64,000 nucleotides of DNA from Pararhodobacter zhoushanensis (GTDB taxonomy: Bacteria > Pseudomonadota > Alphaproteobacteria > Rhodobacterales > Rhodobacteraceae), in contig NZ_JAPDFL010000001.1 of assembly GCF_025949695.1 (NCBI RefSeq), forward strand, positions 62,001-126,000, read 5' to 3'. The notes beneath the pieces were generated by a model, which ran no database searches, had not been told where the DNA came from, and was given only the letters and a program-made list of their open reading frames with translations. The position numbers and the translations under genes are program-made. Each line of letters begins with the position of its first letter. Position 1 is the stretch's first letter. Shown one piece after another: positions 1 to 7,734 of this stretch.

Positions 1-1995
1 CTGGACCGCGTGCGCTTTGCCGGTGAGGCCTATGCCGCCGTGATCGCCGAGACGATGGAGCAAGCCAAGGACGCCGCCGAGCTGATCGAGGCCGAGTTCG
101 ACGAACTCCCCGCCGTCACCAACGCGCTGGCCGCGCTGGCCGACGACGCGCCGCAGCTGTGGGACACCGTCCCCGGCAACCTGACGCTGGAGGCCGAACT
201 GGGCGATGCGGCGGCGGTCGAGGCCGCCTTTGCTACAGCCACCCACCGCGTCCGCTTCACCAGCCAGATAAACCGCGTCACCGGCGTGCATATGGAACCG
301 CGCACGGCGGCGGCGGCCTATGTCGACGGGCGCTATGTGATGCATTGCTCGGCCGGGATCGGCGTGGTGCAGGTGCGCGAGCAGATGGCGGCATCGCTGG
401 GTGTGGGGCTTGAAGCGGTGCGCATCGTCGCCCCCGGCGATGTCGGCGGCAATTTCGGCACGCGCAACGCCACCTATCCAGAATGGGTGGTCATCGCCCA
501 TGCCGCCAAGCTGCTGGGTCGTCCGGTCAAGCACCGGGTCGAGCGGCTGGAGGCGTTTGTGTCTGACTATCAGGCGCGCGATCTGCATGTGGATGTGGAA
601 CTGGCGCTGGATGATGTCGGCACTTTCCTTGCCCTTCGCTGCGTGAACACCTCGAACCAGGGCGCGCACACGGTCAGCTACACACCGCTGAACAAGGGCG
701 TGCAGCTGATGACCGGCGTGTACCGCGTGCCGGTCGCGCATGCGGTGGCGCGGGCGGTGGTGACGAACACGCCCTCGACCATCCCCTACCGCAGCGCCGG
801 ACGACCCGAGGCGATGTATGCCATCGAGCGCCTGGTCGATCTGGCCGCGCAGCAATGCGGCTTTGACCGGATCGCGCTGCGCCAGCGCAACATGATCCCC
901 GTCGATGCCTTCCCCTACACCAACCCTTTCGGCGTCACCTATGACAGCGGCGACCATCTGGCGACGCTGGCCACGGCGATGCAGATCGGCGATGTTGCGG
1001 GGTTCGAGGCGCGGCGGGCCGAGGCGCGGACGCGCGGGATGTATCGCGGCATCGGTATTTCGAATTACATCGAAGGAGCGGGCGGCTATCCGCAAGAGCG
1101 CGCGGTGGTGAGCGTGCTTGAGGACCGGATTGAGGTCACGCTGGGCACGCAGGACACCGGACAGGGCCACCGCACCGCCTTTACCCAGTTGGTCGCGGAA
1201 TGGTTCGGCCTGCCGTATGAGCAGGTCGTGCTGCGCACCGGCGACAGTGATTTCGTCACGCAAGGCGGCGGCTCGCATTCGGGGCGGTCCTTGCGCTTTG
1301 GCAGCATCGTCATGGACAAGGCGACCCGTGCGGTGATCGCCCGTGCCAAGGCGGTTTACGCCGCGTTGACCGGCGCGGCAGAAGTGGACTACGCCGAGGG
1401 ATTGCTACGGGTGCCGGGCACCAATGAGGCGATGAGCCTGTTCGAGCTGAGCGCGCACACGCTGGACCCGCGCGTGCCGCTGGACCTGCAAGGCCCGCTG
1501 GCGGCGGAGTGTAACGAGGTCATCCCCGGCCTCGCCTTCCCCTATGGTGCGGCGGTGTGCGAGGTGGAAATCGACCCCGAAACCGGCGCGCTGACCATCC
1601 CGCGCTATGCCTCGGTCGATGATGTGGGCCGCGCGCTGAACCCGTTGATCCTGCACGGCCAGACCCATGGCGGCATCGTGCAGGGTGTGGGGCAAGCCTG
1701 GCATGAGGCGATCCGCTGGGACGGCGACGGGCAGGCGCTGACGGCCAGCCTGATGGACTATCAGATGCCGCGCGCGACCGACTTCCCGTCCTTTGACACC
1801 GCGCTCAGCGAGGTTCCGGCGACCAGCCACCCGATGGGCTTCCGCCCCGGCGGCGAGGGCGGCACGACCCCGGCACTGGGGGTTTTCATCAACGCGATTG
1901 CCAATGCGCTGGGCGATCTGGGCGTGCATCATGTCGAGATGCCGGCCACGCCCTTGCGGATCTGGGAAGCGATCAGGAGAGCACAGAATGACTGA
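1..1995 (+). CDS. Molybdenum hydroxylase large subunit (xanthine dehydrogenase / CoxL family), 5' partial
   Basis: Molybdopterin-binding catalytic subunit of a xanthine-dehydrogenase-type hydroxylase, which inserts water-derived oxygen into aromatic, heteroaromatic or aldehyde substrates. The frame is open from base 1 (Leu-Asp-Arg precede the first GTG), so the gene starts upstream and about 100 or more N-terminal residues of the usual ~770 are missing. Visible family features are GGNFGTRNATYPEW, IPYRSAGRPEAMYAIERL, GQGHRTAFTQLVAEWFG and a C-terminal GGEGGTTPALGVF, whose Glu matches the active-site base. The CO-dehydrogenase loop (AYRCSFR) is replaced by PYRSAGR, so CO is not the substrate. 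The small FeS and FAD subunits are not in the window. The stop overlaps the next gene start by 8 bases, indicating an operon. The substrate is unknown. Confidence 0.9.
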   Translation: MDRVRFAGEAYAAVIAETMEQAKDAAELIEAEFDELPAVTNALAALADDAPQLWDTVPGNLTLEAELGDAAAVEAAFATATHRVRFTSQINRVTGVHMEPRTAAAAYVDGRYVMHCSAGIGVVQVREQMAASLGVGLEAVRIVAPGDVGGNFGTRNATYPEWVVIAHAAKLLGRPVKHRVERLEAFVSDYQARDLHVDVELALDDVGTFLALRCVNTSNQGAHTVSYTPLNKGVQLMTGVYRVPVAHAVARAVVTNTPSTIPYRSAGRPEAMYAIERLVDLAAQQCGFDRIALRQRNMIPVDAFPYTNPFGVTYDSGDHLATLATAMQIGDVAGFEARRAEARTRGMYRGIGISNYIEGAGGYPQERAVVSVLEDRIEVTLGTQDTGQGHRTAFTQLVAEWFGLPYEQVVLRTGDSDFVTQGGGSHSGRSLRFGSIVMDKATRAVIARAKAVYAALTGAAEVDYAEGLLRVPGTNEAMSLFELSAHTLDPRVPLDLQGPLAAECNEVIPGLAFPYGAAVCEVEIDPETGALTIPRYASVDDVGRALNPLILHGQTHGGIVQGVGQAWHEAIRWDGDGQALTASLMDYQMPRATDFPSFDTALSEVPATSHPMGFRPGGEGGTTPALGVFINAIANALGDLGVHHVEMPATPLRIWEAIRRAQND

Positions 1996-2704
1996 GTTGA
2001 AGATCGAGCAAACCGGCGCGGTGCTGGAAATCACCCTGACCCGCGGCGACGCGGGCAACGCGCTGACCCCGGCGATGGCCGACGGCATCGCGGCGGCGGT
2101 GAGCGACCCCGCGCCCGAGGTCAGCGTGATATTGCTGCGCGCCGAAGGGCCGGATTTCTGCACCGGCCGCGCGCCGGTGATGCCGCCCAAGGGCGCGCGG
2201 ATGACCGCGAACGACCTGCGCGCGCTGATCTCGGACCCGGTGCTGGCGTTTTACGACGCGCTGCGCTCGGCCCCGGTGCCGGTGGTCGCACGGGTGCAGG
2301 GGCGCGCGGCGGGGGTGGGTTGCGCTTTGGCGGCGCTGGCCGATGTGGCGATTGCGGCGGAGGACGCGGTGTTTTCGGTGCCCGAGATGAACCACGACAT
2401 CGCCCCGACGCTGGTGATGGATGCGCTGGTCGACCGGCTGCCGCGCGCGGTGCTGGCGCGGCTGGTGCTGACGCGGCAGCCGGTCAGCGCGGCTGAGGCG
2501 CAGACGCTGGGGCTGATCGGCGTGGTGAGCGATGATCTGGACGGGGTGGTCGCGCAGGTGGTCGAGGCGCTGGCGAAAAACTCCCCGGCCGTGACGCGCG
2601 CGGTCAAGGCGTTCCTGCTGCGCGCGCCGGAATCGTCGGGGGCGACCCGCCGCGAACTGGCCGCGCTGCTCAACGCCAGCGCGACCGCCGAGCGGTTTCG
2701 TTAA
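1988..2704 (+). CDS. Enoyl-CoA hydratase/isomerase family protein
   Basis: Crotonase-fold protein of 238 aa, slightly short for the family (about 255-265). The start ATG lies inside the end of the hydroxylase gene, with an AGGAG ribosome site about 8 bases upstream; a longer in-frame reading is only overlap with the preceding gene. The crotonase core is seen as ITLTRGDAGNALTPAM near the N-terminus, an oxyanion-hole region around DFCTGR and GRAAGVGCALAALADVAIA, and the FSVPEMNHDIAP helix. The usual catalytic Glu pair is not obvious, so hydratase, isomerase or hydrolase activity cannot be told apart. Coupling to the hydroxylase suggests a role in CoA-ester breakdown of the same substrate. Its stop shares four bases with the convergent thioesterase gene. 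Confidence 0.88.
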   Translation: MTELKIEQTGAVLEITLTRGDAGNALTPAMADGIAAAVSDPAPEVSVILLRAEGPDFCTGRAPVMPPKGARMTANDLRALISDPVLAFYDALRSAPVPVVARVQGRAAGVGCALAALADVAIAAEDAVFSVPEMNHDIAPTLVMDALVDRLPRAVLARLVLTRQPVSAAEAQTLGLIGVVSDDLDGVVAQVVEALAKNSPAVTRAVKAFLLRAPESSGATRRELAALLNASATAERFR

Positions 2705-3630
2705 AGGTCCAGCCCCGGGGTGGTCAGCGGTTCCAGCAGCGCGCGGGCGCGGTCGGAAACGCGGATCACCTTGCGCTTGTCGAGGTCAAAGTTGACCGCG
2801 ATGGAATGCATCGTGCCATAGACCCGCCCGGTGATCGGATCGAGCATCCAGAACACCAGCTTCTGCACCTGCCCCTCAATCCCGGCCAGCCCGCCGCGCA
2901 CCTCATAAGCGTCGCCAAGGCGCGGCCAGTCCAGATGCAGGATGCGGAACTCCACCACCGCGCCGCCAACGCGCTGCGGCACCTCGTCGGCGTTCTGGCT
3001 GATGATGTCGCGGAACGGACCGGTGAGCGAGCGGATGCCATCGGACACCGCACCGATAAAGCCCCACGCACCCATCAGCCCGAAGGCATCGGCACGATCC
3101 GGCCCGACAACGCCCATCGCCATCCGCTTGAGCCCCTGCGCGCGCTCAAGCGTAGCGGTCGTCTCCACCGGCCCGGTGCCGGTCGAGCGCGGCTGCGCAA
3201 GGTCGGGCAGATCAACCTTGCGGGCACTCGCCCGCTGCGCAAACTCCGCAGGCCATGCAACCGGCGTCTGAGAGCCGGGGACGACATGGCGCAGGCGGGT
3301 GCGGAAGGTCGCCTTGCATTCCAGCGTGTTCAGATCCTCAAGGATCAGCAGCGCCTCAAGCCCCGTCGCGTCCTGTGACAGCACCCCGCCGGTCATGCGC
3401 AGGGACGCCGAAGCGTGGGCTTCACGGTGAAAGCGGATGTGCATCTCTTCGACGCTGAACGTGCTGGCAGCGCGGGGGCTGGTCATGCCGGGCAGGCCAA
3501 GCTGCGCCAGCAGTGCCGCCAGCCCCTCGACCGCGCGGGCCACGTAGAACCGCGTGTTCATGTGCCCCATTTCGTCACATTCCCAAGTGTTTACGCCACC
3601 GCGCCACACTTCGGTTGTCAGATCGTCCAT
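2701..3630 (-). CDS. Double-hotdog acyl-CoA thioesterase-like protein
   Basis: A 309-aa protein with two 4HBT-like hotdog halves. The first begins TWECDEMGHMNTRFYV, the Asp/His-containing helix typical of thioester hydrolases; the second contains VEFRILHLDWPRLGDAYEV and ends with a WMLDPITGRVYGTMHS strand. The chosen start (MDDLTTEVW) is preceded by GGGAG; an upstream Met adds 22 residues with no family similarity. It probably hydrolyses acyl-CoA or aryl-CoA esters in the cytoplasm. It runs opposite to the hydratase gene, sharing a TTAA that provides TAA on both strands, and is divergent from the Rieske operon. The specific substrate is unknown. Confidence 0.75.
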   Translation of the reverse strand: MDDLTTEVWRGGVNTWECDEMGHMNTRFYVARAVEGLAALLAQLGLPGMTSPRAASTFSVEEMHIRFHREAHASASLRMTGGVLSQDATGLEALLILEDLNTLECKATFRTRLRHVVPGSQTPVAWPAEFAQRASARKVDLPDLAQPRSTGTGPVETTATLERAQGLKRMAMGVVGPDRADAFGLMGAWGFIGAVSDGIRSLTGPFRDIISQNADEVPQRVGGAVVEFRILHLDWPRLGDAYEVRGGLAGIEGQVQKLVFWMLDPITGRVYGTMHSIAVNFDLDKRKVIRVSDRARALLEPLTTPGLDL

Positions 3631-3772
3631 TCCCGTCTCCCGGCTTCCTGCCCGCAAGGTCTGAGGCAAGGTACGGGTCAGGGCAATGTAAGGCAAGTTG
3701 ATACATGCCGCGCGCGCTGCTCAGGTTTTCCTTTACGAATACGGCGGCCTGACATTACGATATCATAACCGA

Positions 3773-3787
3773 TTCAACATTATTGAA
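3773..3787. promoter_or_regulatory. Inverted repeat upstream of the Rieske operon (candidate IclR-family operator)
   Basis: TTCAA-N5-TTGAA is a perfect 15-bp dyad 15 bases before the Rieske ATG, in an AT-rich patch that contrasts with the surrounding GC-rich DNA. The ten bases ATTCAACATT at its left recur at 7697-7706, upstream of the second amidohydrolase of the same cluster. IclR regulators commonly bind ~15-bp dyads, and an IclR gene lies between the two sites. The link is inference. Confidence 0.4.
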
Positions 3788-3802
3788 CGCCAAGAGGCCG
3801 AC

Positions 3803-4168
3803 ATGACTGAATACCGCATCGGCCCCGCCGACCAGATCCCCGAGGGCGGCAGGCTTGTTGTCGACTGCGACGGCCAGGAGATCGGCGTGTTTTGCCTGCA
3901 CGGCACGCTGCACGCCTGGCACAACCTCTGCCCGCATCGTCAGGGCCCGGTGTGTCAGGGCCGGATTTACGCGCGGGTGATCGAGCCGGTGGCGGCAGAC
4001 GGCACCACCCGGCTGCTGGCCTATGACGAGGACGCGCAGCAGATCGTCTGCCCGTGGCATGGCTACGAATTCGATCTGCAGACCGGTCGGTGTCAGGGCC
4101 GCCCCACCCAGCGCCTGCGCCCGGCGCAGCTGCGTGTCGAGGCGGGGATCGTCTATGTCCGCCCCTGA
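3803..4168 (+). CDS. Rieske [2Fe-2S] ferredoxin-like protein
   Basis: A 121-aa single-domain Rieske protein. The cluster ligands are visible as CPHRQG (Cys-X-His) and CPWHGYEFD (Cys-X2-His), about 45 residues apart. The insert between them (YARVIEPVAADGTTRLLAYDEDAQ) is longer than in a standard ferredoxin. The ATG is the first Met that starts family-like sequence; a longer upstream reading crosses the promoter region. It probably donates electrons to an oxygenase or serves as the Rieske part of a ring-hydroxylating system, but no oxygenase alpha subunit is seen here. It overlaps the next small gene by 14 bases and begins a three-gene operon. Confidence 0.85.
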   Translation: MTEYRIGPADQIPEGGRLVVDCDGQEIGVFCLHGTLHAWHNLCPHRQGPVCQGRIYARVIEPVAADGTTRLLAYDEDAQQIVCPWHGYEFDLQTGRCQGRPTQRLRPAQLRVEAGIVYVRP

Positions 4169-4487
4169 TCCCCTGCGCAATGACCACTACGGCTGGATCG
4201 ACGAGGCCGCGCGCCAGCTCGACGCCGACGCCAGCGCCATGGTCGCCGAGGGGCTGGCGGCCCGCGTCTCGGATGAGGCCGTCGCGCAGCTGATGACCGC
4301 CGCGATCCGCCTCTATGCCGCCAAGACCGATGGCGAGGAACGCAGCTTTTGCCCACTGACCGGGGGCGGCGACGGCATCGCGCCGACCGAGCTGCTCACC
4401 GCCGTGTCCGAGTTGCTGCGCGCCCAACATCTCAGCCCGATGGAACTGGCTCTCTGGTTCCGCCACCGCCCGGAGTCCTTTGAATGA
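4155..4487 (+). CDS. Hypothetical protein between Rieske ferredoxin and amidohydrolase
   Basis: A 110-aa acidic helical protein of no family I recognise. It starts inside the Rieske gene (MSAPDPLRNDHYGWID) and ends with an ATGA overlap onto the amidohydrolase, so it is translationally coupled to both. The C-terminal part, ERSFCPLTGGGDGIAPTELLTAVSELLRAQ, carries a single Cys. There is no signal peptide or membrane segment. Position suggests an accessory or small subunit of the neighbouring enzyme, but this is only context. Confidence 0.7.
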   Translation: MSAPDPLRNDHYGWIDEAARQLDADASAMVAEGLAARVSDEAVAQLMTAAIRLYAAKTDGEERSFCPLTGGGDGIAPTELLTAVSELLRAQHLSPMELALWFRHRPESFE

Positions 4488-5704
4488 CCCATGACGCCCG
4501 CCCCCTGAACGTGCAGGAAATCGACGTCTTCACCGACACGCGCGAGGTGCTGGCCCATGCCAACAAGGGCGCCAAGCAGCGCGGGTTTCAGGACTGGCTG
4601 ATCTGCGATGTCGATGCGCATCACGTCGAAACCGTCAGCTGGCACGAGCTGGTGGAATACATCGAAGACCCGGTAATCCGGCATCAGGCGGTGATGTACC
4701 AGAAAGAAAAGATCGGCGGCGCACCCTATGGCCTGAACGGCGACAGCGGGTTGAAGTATCAGGACGTCGGCGGCCGCATCCCGCATCAGGCCGGGGTGCG
4801 CGAGCCGGTCGATGACACCTCGGTCCACCGCGACGTGACGCTGACCCGGCGCGCGATGCAGTCGCTGGGCGTGGACTATATGGTCCTGTTCCCCACGCCG
4901 ATGCTGACCCTCGGCCTGCACCCGCAGCCGGAGATGGAGGTGCATCTGAGCCGCGCCTATAACCGCTGGCTGGTGGACAAGGTGCTGAAAGCCGACAACC
5001 GGATCAAGACGCTGGCCTATCTGCCCTTCAACACGCCCAAGGAAGCCGAGGCGATGATCGAGGAATTCGCCGATGAGCCCGGCGTCATCGGGTTCTGCGT
5101 GCCCTCAGTCCGGCACAAGGCCTTGCACCACAACGACTATATGCGCTGCTACGCGCGGCTGCAGGAGCTGGGCAAACCGATTGCGTTTCATGCCGCCTAT
5201 CACTGGCAAGACCCCTCGCTGGCGACGGTGAACCGCTTTCTGGGCATGCACGCGCTGGGGTTCGCGTGGTGCAATATGGTCCACATGACCAACTGGATCC
5301 TGAACGGCATTCCGGAGCGCTTTCCGGGGCTAAGGAGCATCTGGGTGGAGAGTGGCCTGGCGTGGATACCCTTCCTGATGCAGCGGCTGGATGATCAGTA
5401 CCTGATGCGCCCTTCGGAAGCGCCGCAGCTGAAGAAACTGCCCAGCGAATACATGCGCGAAAACTGCTGGTACACGACGCAACCGATGGAAACGACCAAC
5501 ATGAAGGCGCTGCAGGTCACGCTGGAGATGATCAACGCCGAGACGCAGCTGCTGTTCGCCTCGGACTGGCCGCATTTCGACTTTGACCTGCCGCAGGAAA
5601 TCTACGACCTGCCCTTCCTGTCCGAACAGGCCAAGCGCAACATTCTGGGTCTGAACGCCGCCAAGCTGTTCGGGCTGGACCCAACCCCCGTCAAGACGCT
5701 GTGA
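4484..5704 (+). CDS. Amidohydrolase-2 family metalloenzyme (decarboxylase/hydrolase-like)
   Basis: A 406-aa TIM-barrel protein of the ACMSD/amidohydrolase-2 family, whose members are metal-dependent decarboxylases or C-C hydrolases of aromatic or muconate-type acids. The N-terminal metal motif reads DVDAHH, a D-X-H variant of the usual H-X-H. Later family motifs are IAFHAAYHW, the IWVESGLAWIPFLMQRLD block and FASDWPHFDFDLP with the conserved Asp. It is longer than ACMSD (about 335 aa) because of an insert around residues 70-110. The ATG overlaps the stop of the upstream small gene. Together with the Rieske protein it suggests catabolism of a hydroxylated aromatic acid; the substrate is unknown. 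Confidence 0.82.
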   Translation: MTHDARPLNVQEIDVFTDTREVLAHANKGAKQRGFQDWLICDVDAHHVETVSWHELVEYIEDPVIRHQAVMYQKEKIGGAPYGLNGDSGLKYQDVGGRIPHQAGVREPVDDTSVHRDVTLTRRAMQSLGVDYMVLFPTPMLTLGLHPQPEMEVHLSRAYNRWLVDKVLKADNRIKTLAYLPFNTPKEAEAMIEEFADEPGVIGFCVPSVRHKALHHNDYMRCYARLQELGKPIAFHAAYHWQDPSLATVNRFLGMHALGFAWCNMVHMTNWILNGIPERFPGLRSIWVESGLAWIPFLMQRLDDQYLMRPSEAPQLKKLPSEYMRENCWYTTQPMETTNMKALQVTLEMINAETQLLFASDWPHFDFDLPQEIYDLPFLSEQAKRNILGLNAAKLFGLDPTPVKTL

Positions 5705-5767
5705 GGCCGCGATGGACCGGGCCGGTAAACCCGTCTAGAACGTTTAAAAGCAGGCACGGGATCCCGC

Positions 5768-6598
5768 ATGAAGCGCAGTGAGAAAGACGAAGACTGGTCG
5801 CAACGGCGCATCCAGTCGATCGAGGTGGGGTTCAAGGTGATCCGCGCAATGGAAAGCGCCGATGGCCCGTTGCCCCTGCGCGACATTGCTGCCGCTGCAG
5901 GCATGCCGCCGTCCAAGGCGCATCTCTATCTGGTCAGCTTCATCCGCGAGGGGCTGGTGCGTCAGGACCCGCACAGCGGTCACTACGGCTTGGGCAGCTT
6001 CGCCATCCAGCTGGGACATTCGGCGATCCGGCAGGTCGATATCGTCGATCTGGCGCGCGAAGAGCTGAGCGCCTTGCAGCAGGAAACCGGCTTTGCCGCC
6101 TACCTGTCACTGTGGGGCAATCGCGGGCCGGGGATCGTGTCCAAGGTCGACGGCTACAAGCAGGGCTCGCTGGCGGTGCGGCTGGGCTATGTACTACCTC
6201 TGTCGGCCTCGGCCACGGGGCAGGTGTTTCTGGCCTATCTCGACCGCAGCGAGACGAAACCGATCCTTGAGGACGAAATCCAGATCGCCCGCCACAGCGA
6301 GGAAAACTGGACCATCGCGCCCGAGCTGGCCAAAGACCCCGCCCGGCTGGACGCGCTGACCGACGAGATCCGCACGCGCGGCTACGCCACGTCCAAGAAC
6401 AACATCAACGCCAATTTCGCCGCGATGGCGGCGCCGGTGTTTGATCATTCGGGGCGGATCACCGCGACGGTGACGGTGCTGGGGTCGGACAAGTCGATGA
6501 CCGGCACCCGGGCAAAAGGGGTGACCAGCGCGTTGCTGGACACCACCGAAAGGTTGTCGCGCAGGCTGGGATACAGCCCGCGCGCACCCAAGGCTTAA
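5768..6598 (+). CDS. IclR-family transcriptional regulator
   Basis: A 276-aa regulator. Residues about 15-75 form the winged helix-turn-helix (IQSIEVGFKVIRAMESADG, then LRDIAAAAGMPPSKAHLYL, then the GHYGLG wing). The rest is the IclR effector-binding domain, with LSASATGQVFLAYL and the C-terminal AAMAAPVFDHSGRITATVTVLG. It lies 63 bases after the first amidohydrolase on the same strand and converges on the second amidohydrolase with a four-base shared stop. It is the obvious local regulator of the 3.8-7.6 kb genes, probably responding to an aromatic acid or related effector. Confidence 0.92.
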   Translation: MKRSEKDEDWSQRRIQSIEVGFKVIRAMESADGPLPLRDIAAAAGMPPSKAHLYLVSFIREGLVRQDPHSGHYGLGSFAIQLGHSAIRQVDIVDLAREELSALQQETGFAAYLSLWGNRGPGIVSKVDGYKQGSLAVRLGYVLPLSASATGQVFLAYLDRSETKPILEDEIQIARHSEENWTIAPELAKDPARLDALTDEIRTRGYATSKNNINANFAAMAAPVFDHSGRITATVTVLGSDKSMTGTRAKGVTSALLDTTERLSRRLGYSPRAPKA

Positions 6599-7611
6599 AG
6601 CTTCAGGCCCATCAGCTTGACGGCGTTGTCCTGGAAGATCTTGCGGCGCAGCTCGTCCGACAGGTCCATCCGCTCGATCAGGTTGATCGTCTCACGGATG
6701 TAAAGCGGGCCGCCTTCGGGATCGAAGGGCGCGTCAGAGGCGAACATCACGCGGTCTTCGCCAAAGAACTCAATCGCATGCTCGATCGCCTTGCGCGAGC
6801 CGAACGACGCGGTATCGGCGTAGAATTCCTTGAAATACTCAAGGTGCGGACGCTTCAGCGACGTGCGCACCGTGGACAGGTCACGGTCCGAGGTCCGCTT
6901 GCCCATCTGGTCCCAACCCGGCCCAACCCGGCCCTCAAAGAACGGGATCATGCCGCCCGCGTGGTGGGTGATGACCTTGAGGTTCGGCCATTTGTCGAAG
7001 AACTGCGAGAACACCATGCGGGCCATCGCCGCCGAGGTCTCGTAGGGCCAGCCGAAGGTCCAGAAGATCTCGTATTCCGAGCGCGACTCGCTCTTGTAGT
7101 CCGAGAAATCCTGCCCGCGCGCCGGGTGCAGCCAGATCGGCTTGCCGACGCTGTCCATGTATTCAAAGAACGGCGCATAGGCTGGCAGATCCAGCGGCGT
7201 GCCGTTCACGTTGGTGAAGATCTGCATGCCCAGCGCACCCAGCTCTTCAATCGCGCGCTTGGATTCGGTCACCATCCCTTCGGGATGCGAGATCGGCACG
7301 GTGCCGACGAAACCGGGGAACCGCTCGGGGTATTTCTGGCACAGCTCGGCCATCGAATCCGACCCGATGCGCGACAGCTCCAGCGCAATCGCCGGATCGC
7401 CGAATTTCTCCAGCGGCGGCGAGGCCAGCGACAGGATCTGGCAATAATCCTCGCCGAACATGTCCATCACCTCGAACCGGCGGTCGAGATTGGTCATCAT
7501 CGGCACATCGCCCGACCGCTTGGTCATATCGCTCATCGAGCCGATCTGCTTGATCAGCGCGTTGAAGAAGGGCTCAGGCCATATGTGGTTGAAAACGTCG
7601 ATCTTTTTCAT
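6595..7611 (-). CDS. Amidohydrolase-2 / ACMSD-like metalloenzyme
   Basis: A 338-aa TIM-barrel protein, the usual ACMSD length. The N-terminus KKIDVFNHIWPEPFF aligns with the KIDIHSHILP metal motif, but the first His is Phe and the second His is kept. Other motifs are WLHPARG, ITHHAGGMIPFFEGRV and FASDAPFD, with the family His pair and Asp. A GGAGG ribosome site precedes the ATG. It is likely a decarboxylase or hydrolase of a cyclic or muconic acid. It is only distantly related to the 4.5-kb amidohydrolase, so the two may act at different steps. A dyad at 7707-7721 lies in its upstream region. Confidence 0.85.
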   Translation of the reverse strand: MKKIDVFNHIWPEPFFNALIKQIGSMSDMTKRSGDVPMMTNLDRRFEVMDMFGEDYCQILSLASPPLEKFGDPAIALELSRIGSDSMAELCQKYPERFPGFVGTVPISHPEGMVTESKRAIEELGALGMQIFTNVNGTPLDLPAYAPFFEYMDSVGKPIWLHPARGQDFSDYKSESRSEYEIFWTFGWPYETSAAMARMVFSQFFDKWPNLKVITHHAGGMIPFFEGRVGPGWDQMGKRTSDRDLSTVRTSLKRPHLEYFKEFYADTASFGSRKAIEHAIEFFGEDRVMFASDAPFDPEGGPLYIRETINLIERMDLSDELRRKIFQDNAVKLMGLKL

Positions 7612-7706
7612 GGTTCCTCCGGTCGCGGTCCGCCCTGGCCGCGCAAATCTTCCCCGTCGTGCCCCCCGTGTGAGAGCGGCACGACAAGCGAGCGCTATTC
7701 AACATT

Positions 7707-7721
7707 GTATTTCCAAAATAC
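7707..7721. promoter_or_regulatory. 15-bp dyad upstream of second amidohydrolase (candidate operator)
   Basis: GTATTT-CCA-AAATAC is a perfect 6-3-6 inverted repeat, flanked by ATT and ACAAT that extend it imperfectly. It sits about 95 bases upstream of the amidohydrolase ATG in an AT-rich patch. Immediately to the left is ATTCAACATT, the same ten bases found in the operator-like dyad before the Rieske operon. A 15-bp dyad is the usual IclR-family operator size. Binding is inferred. Confidence 0.4.
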
Positions 7722-7734
7722 ACAATATCGAATA

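Noticed and set aside
1405..2190. Long antisense frames such as the 261-aa one opposite the hydroxylase gene
   Set aside because: High-GC shadow frames, rich in Arg/Ala/His without motifs or ribosome sites.
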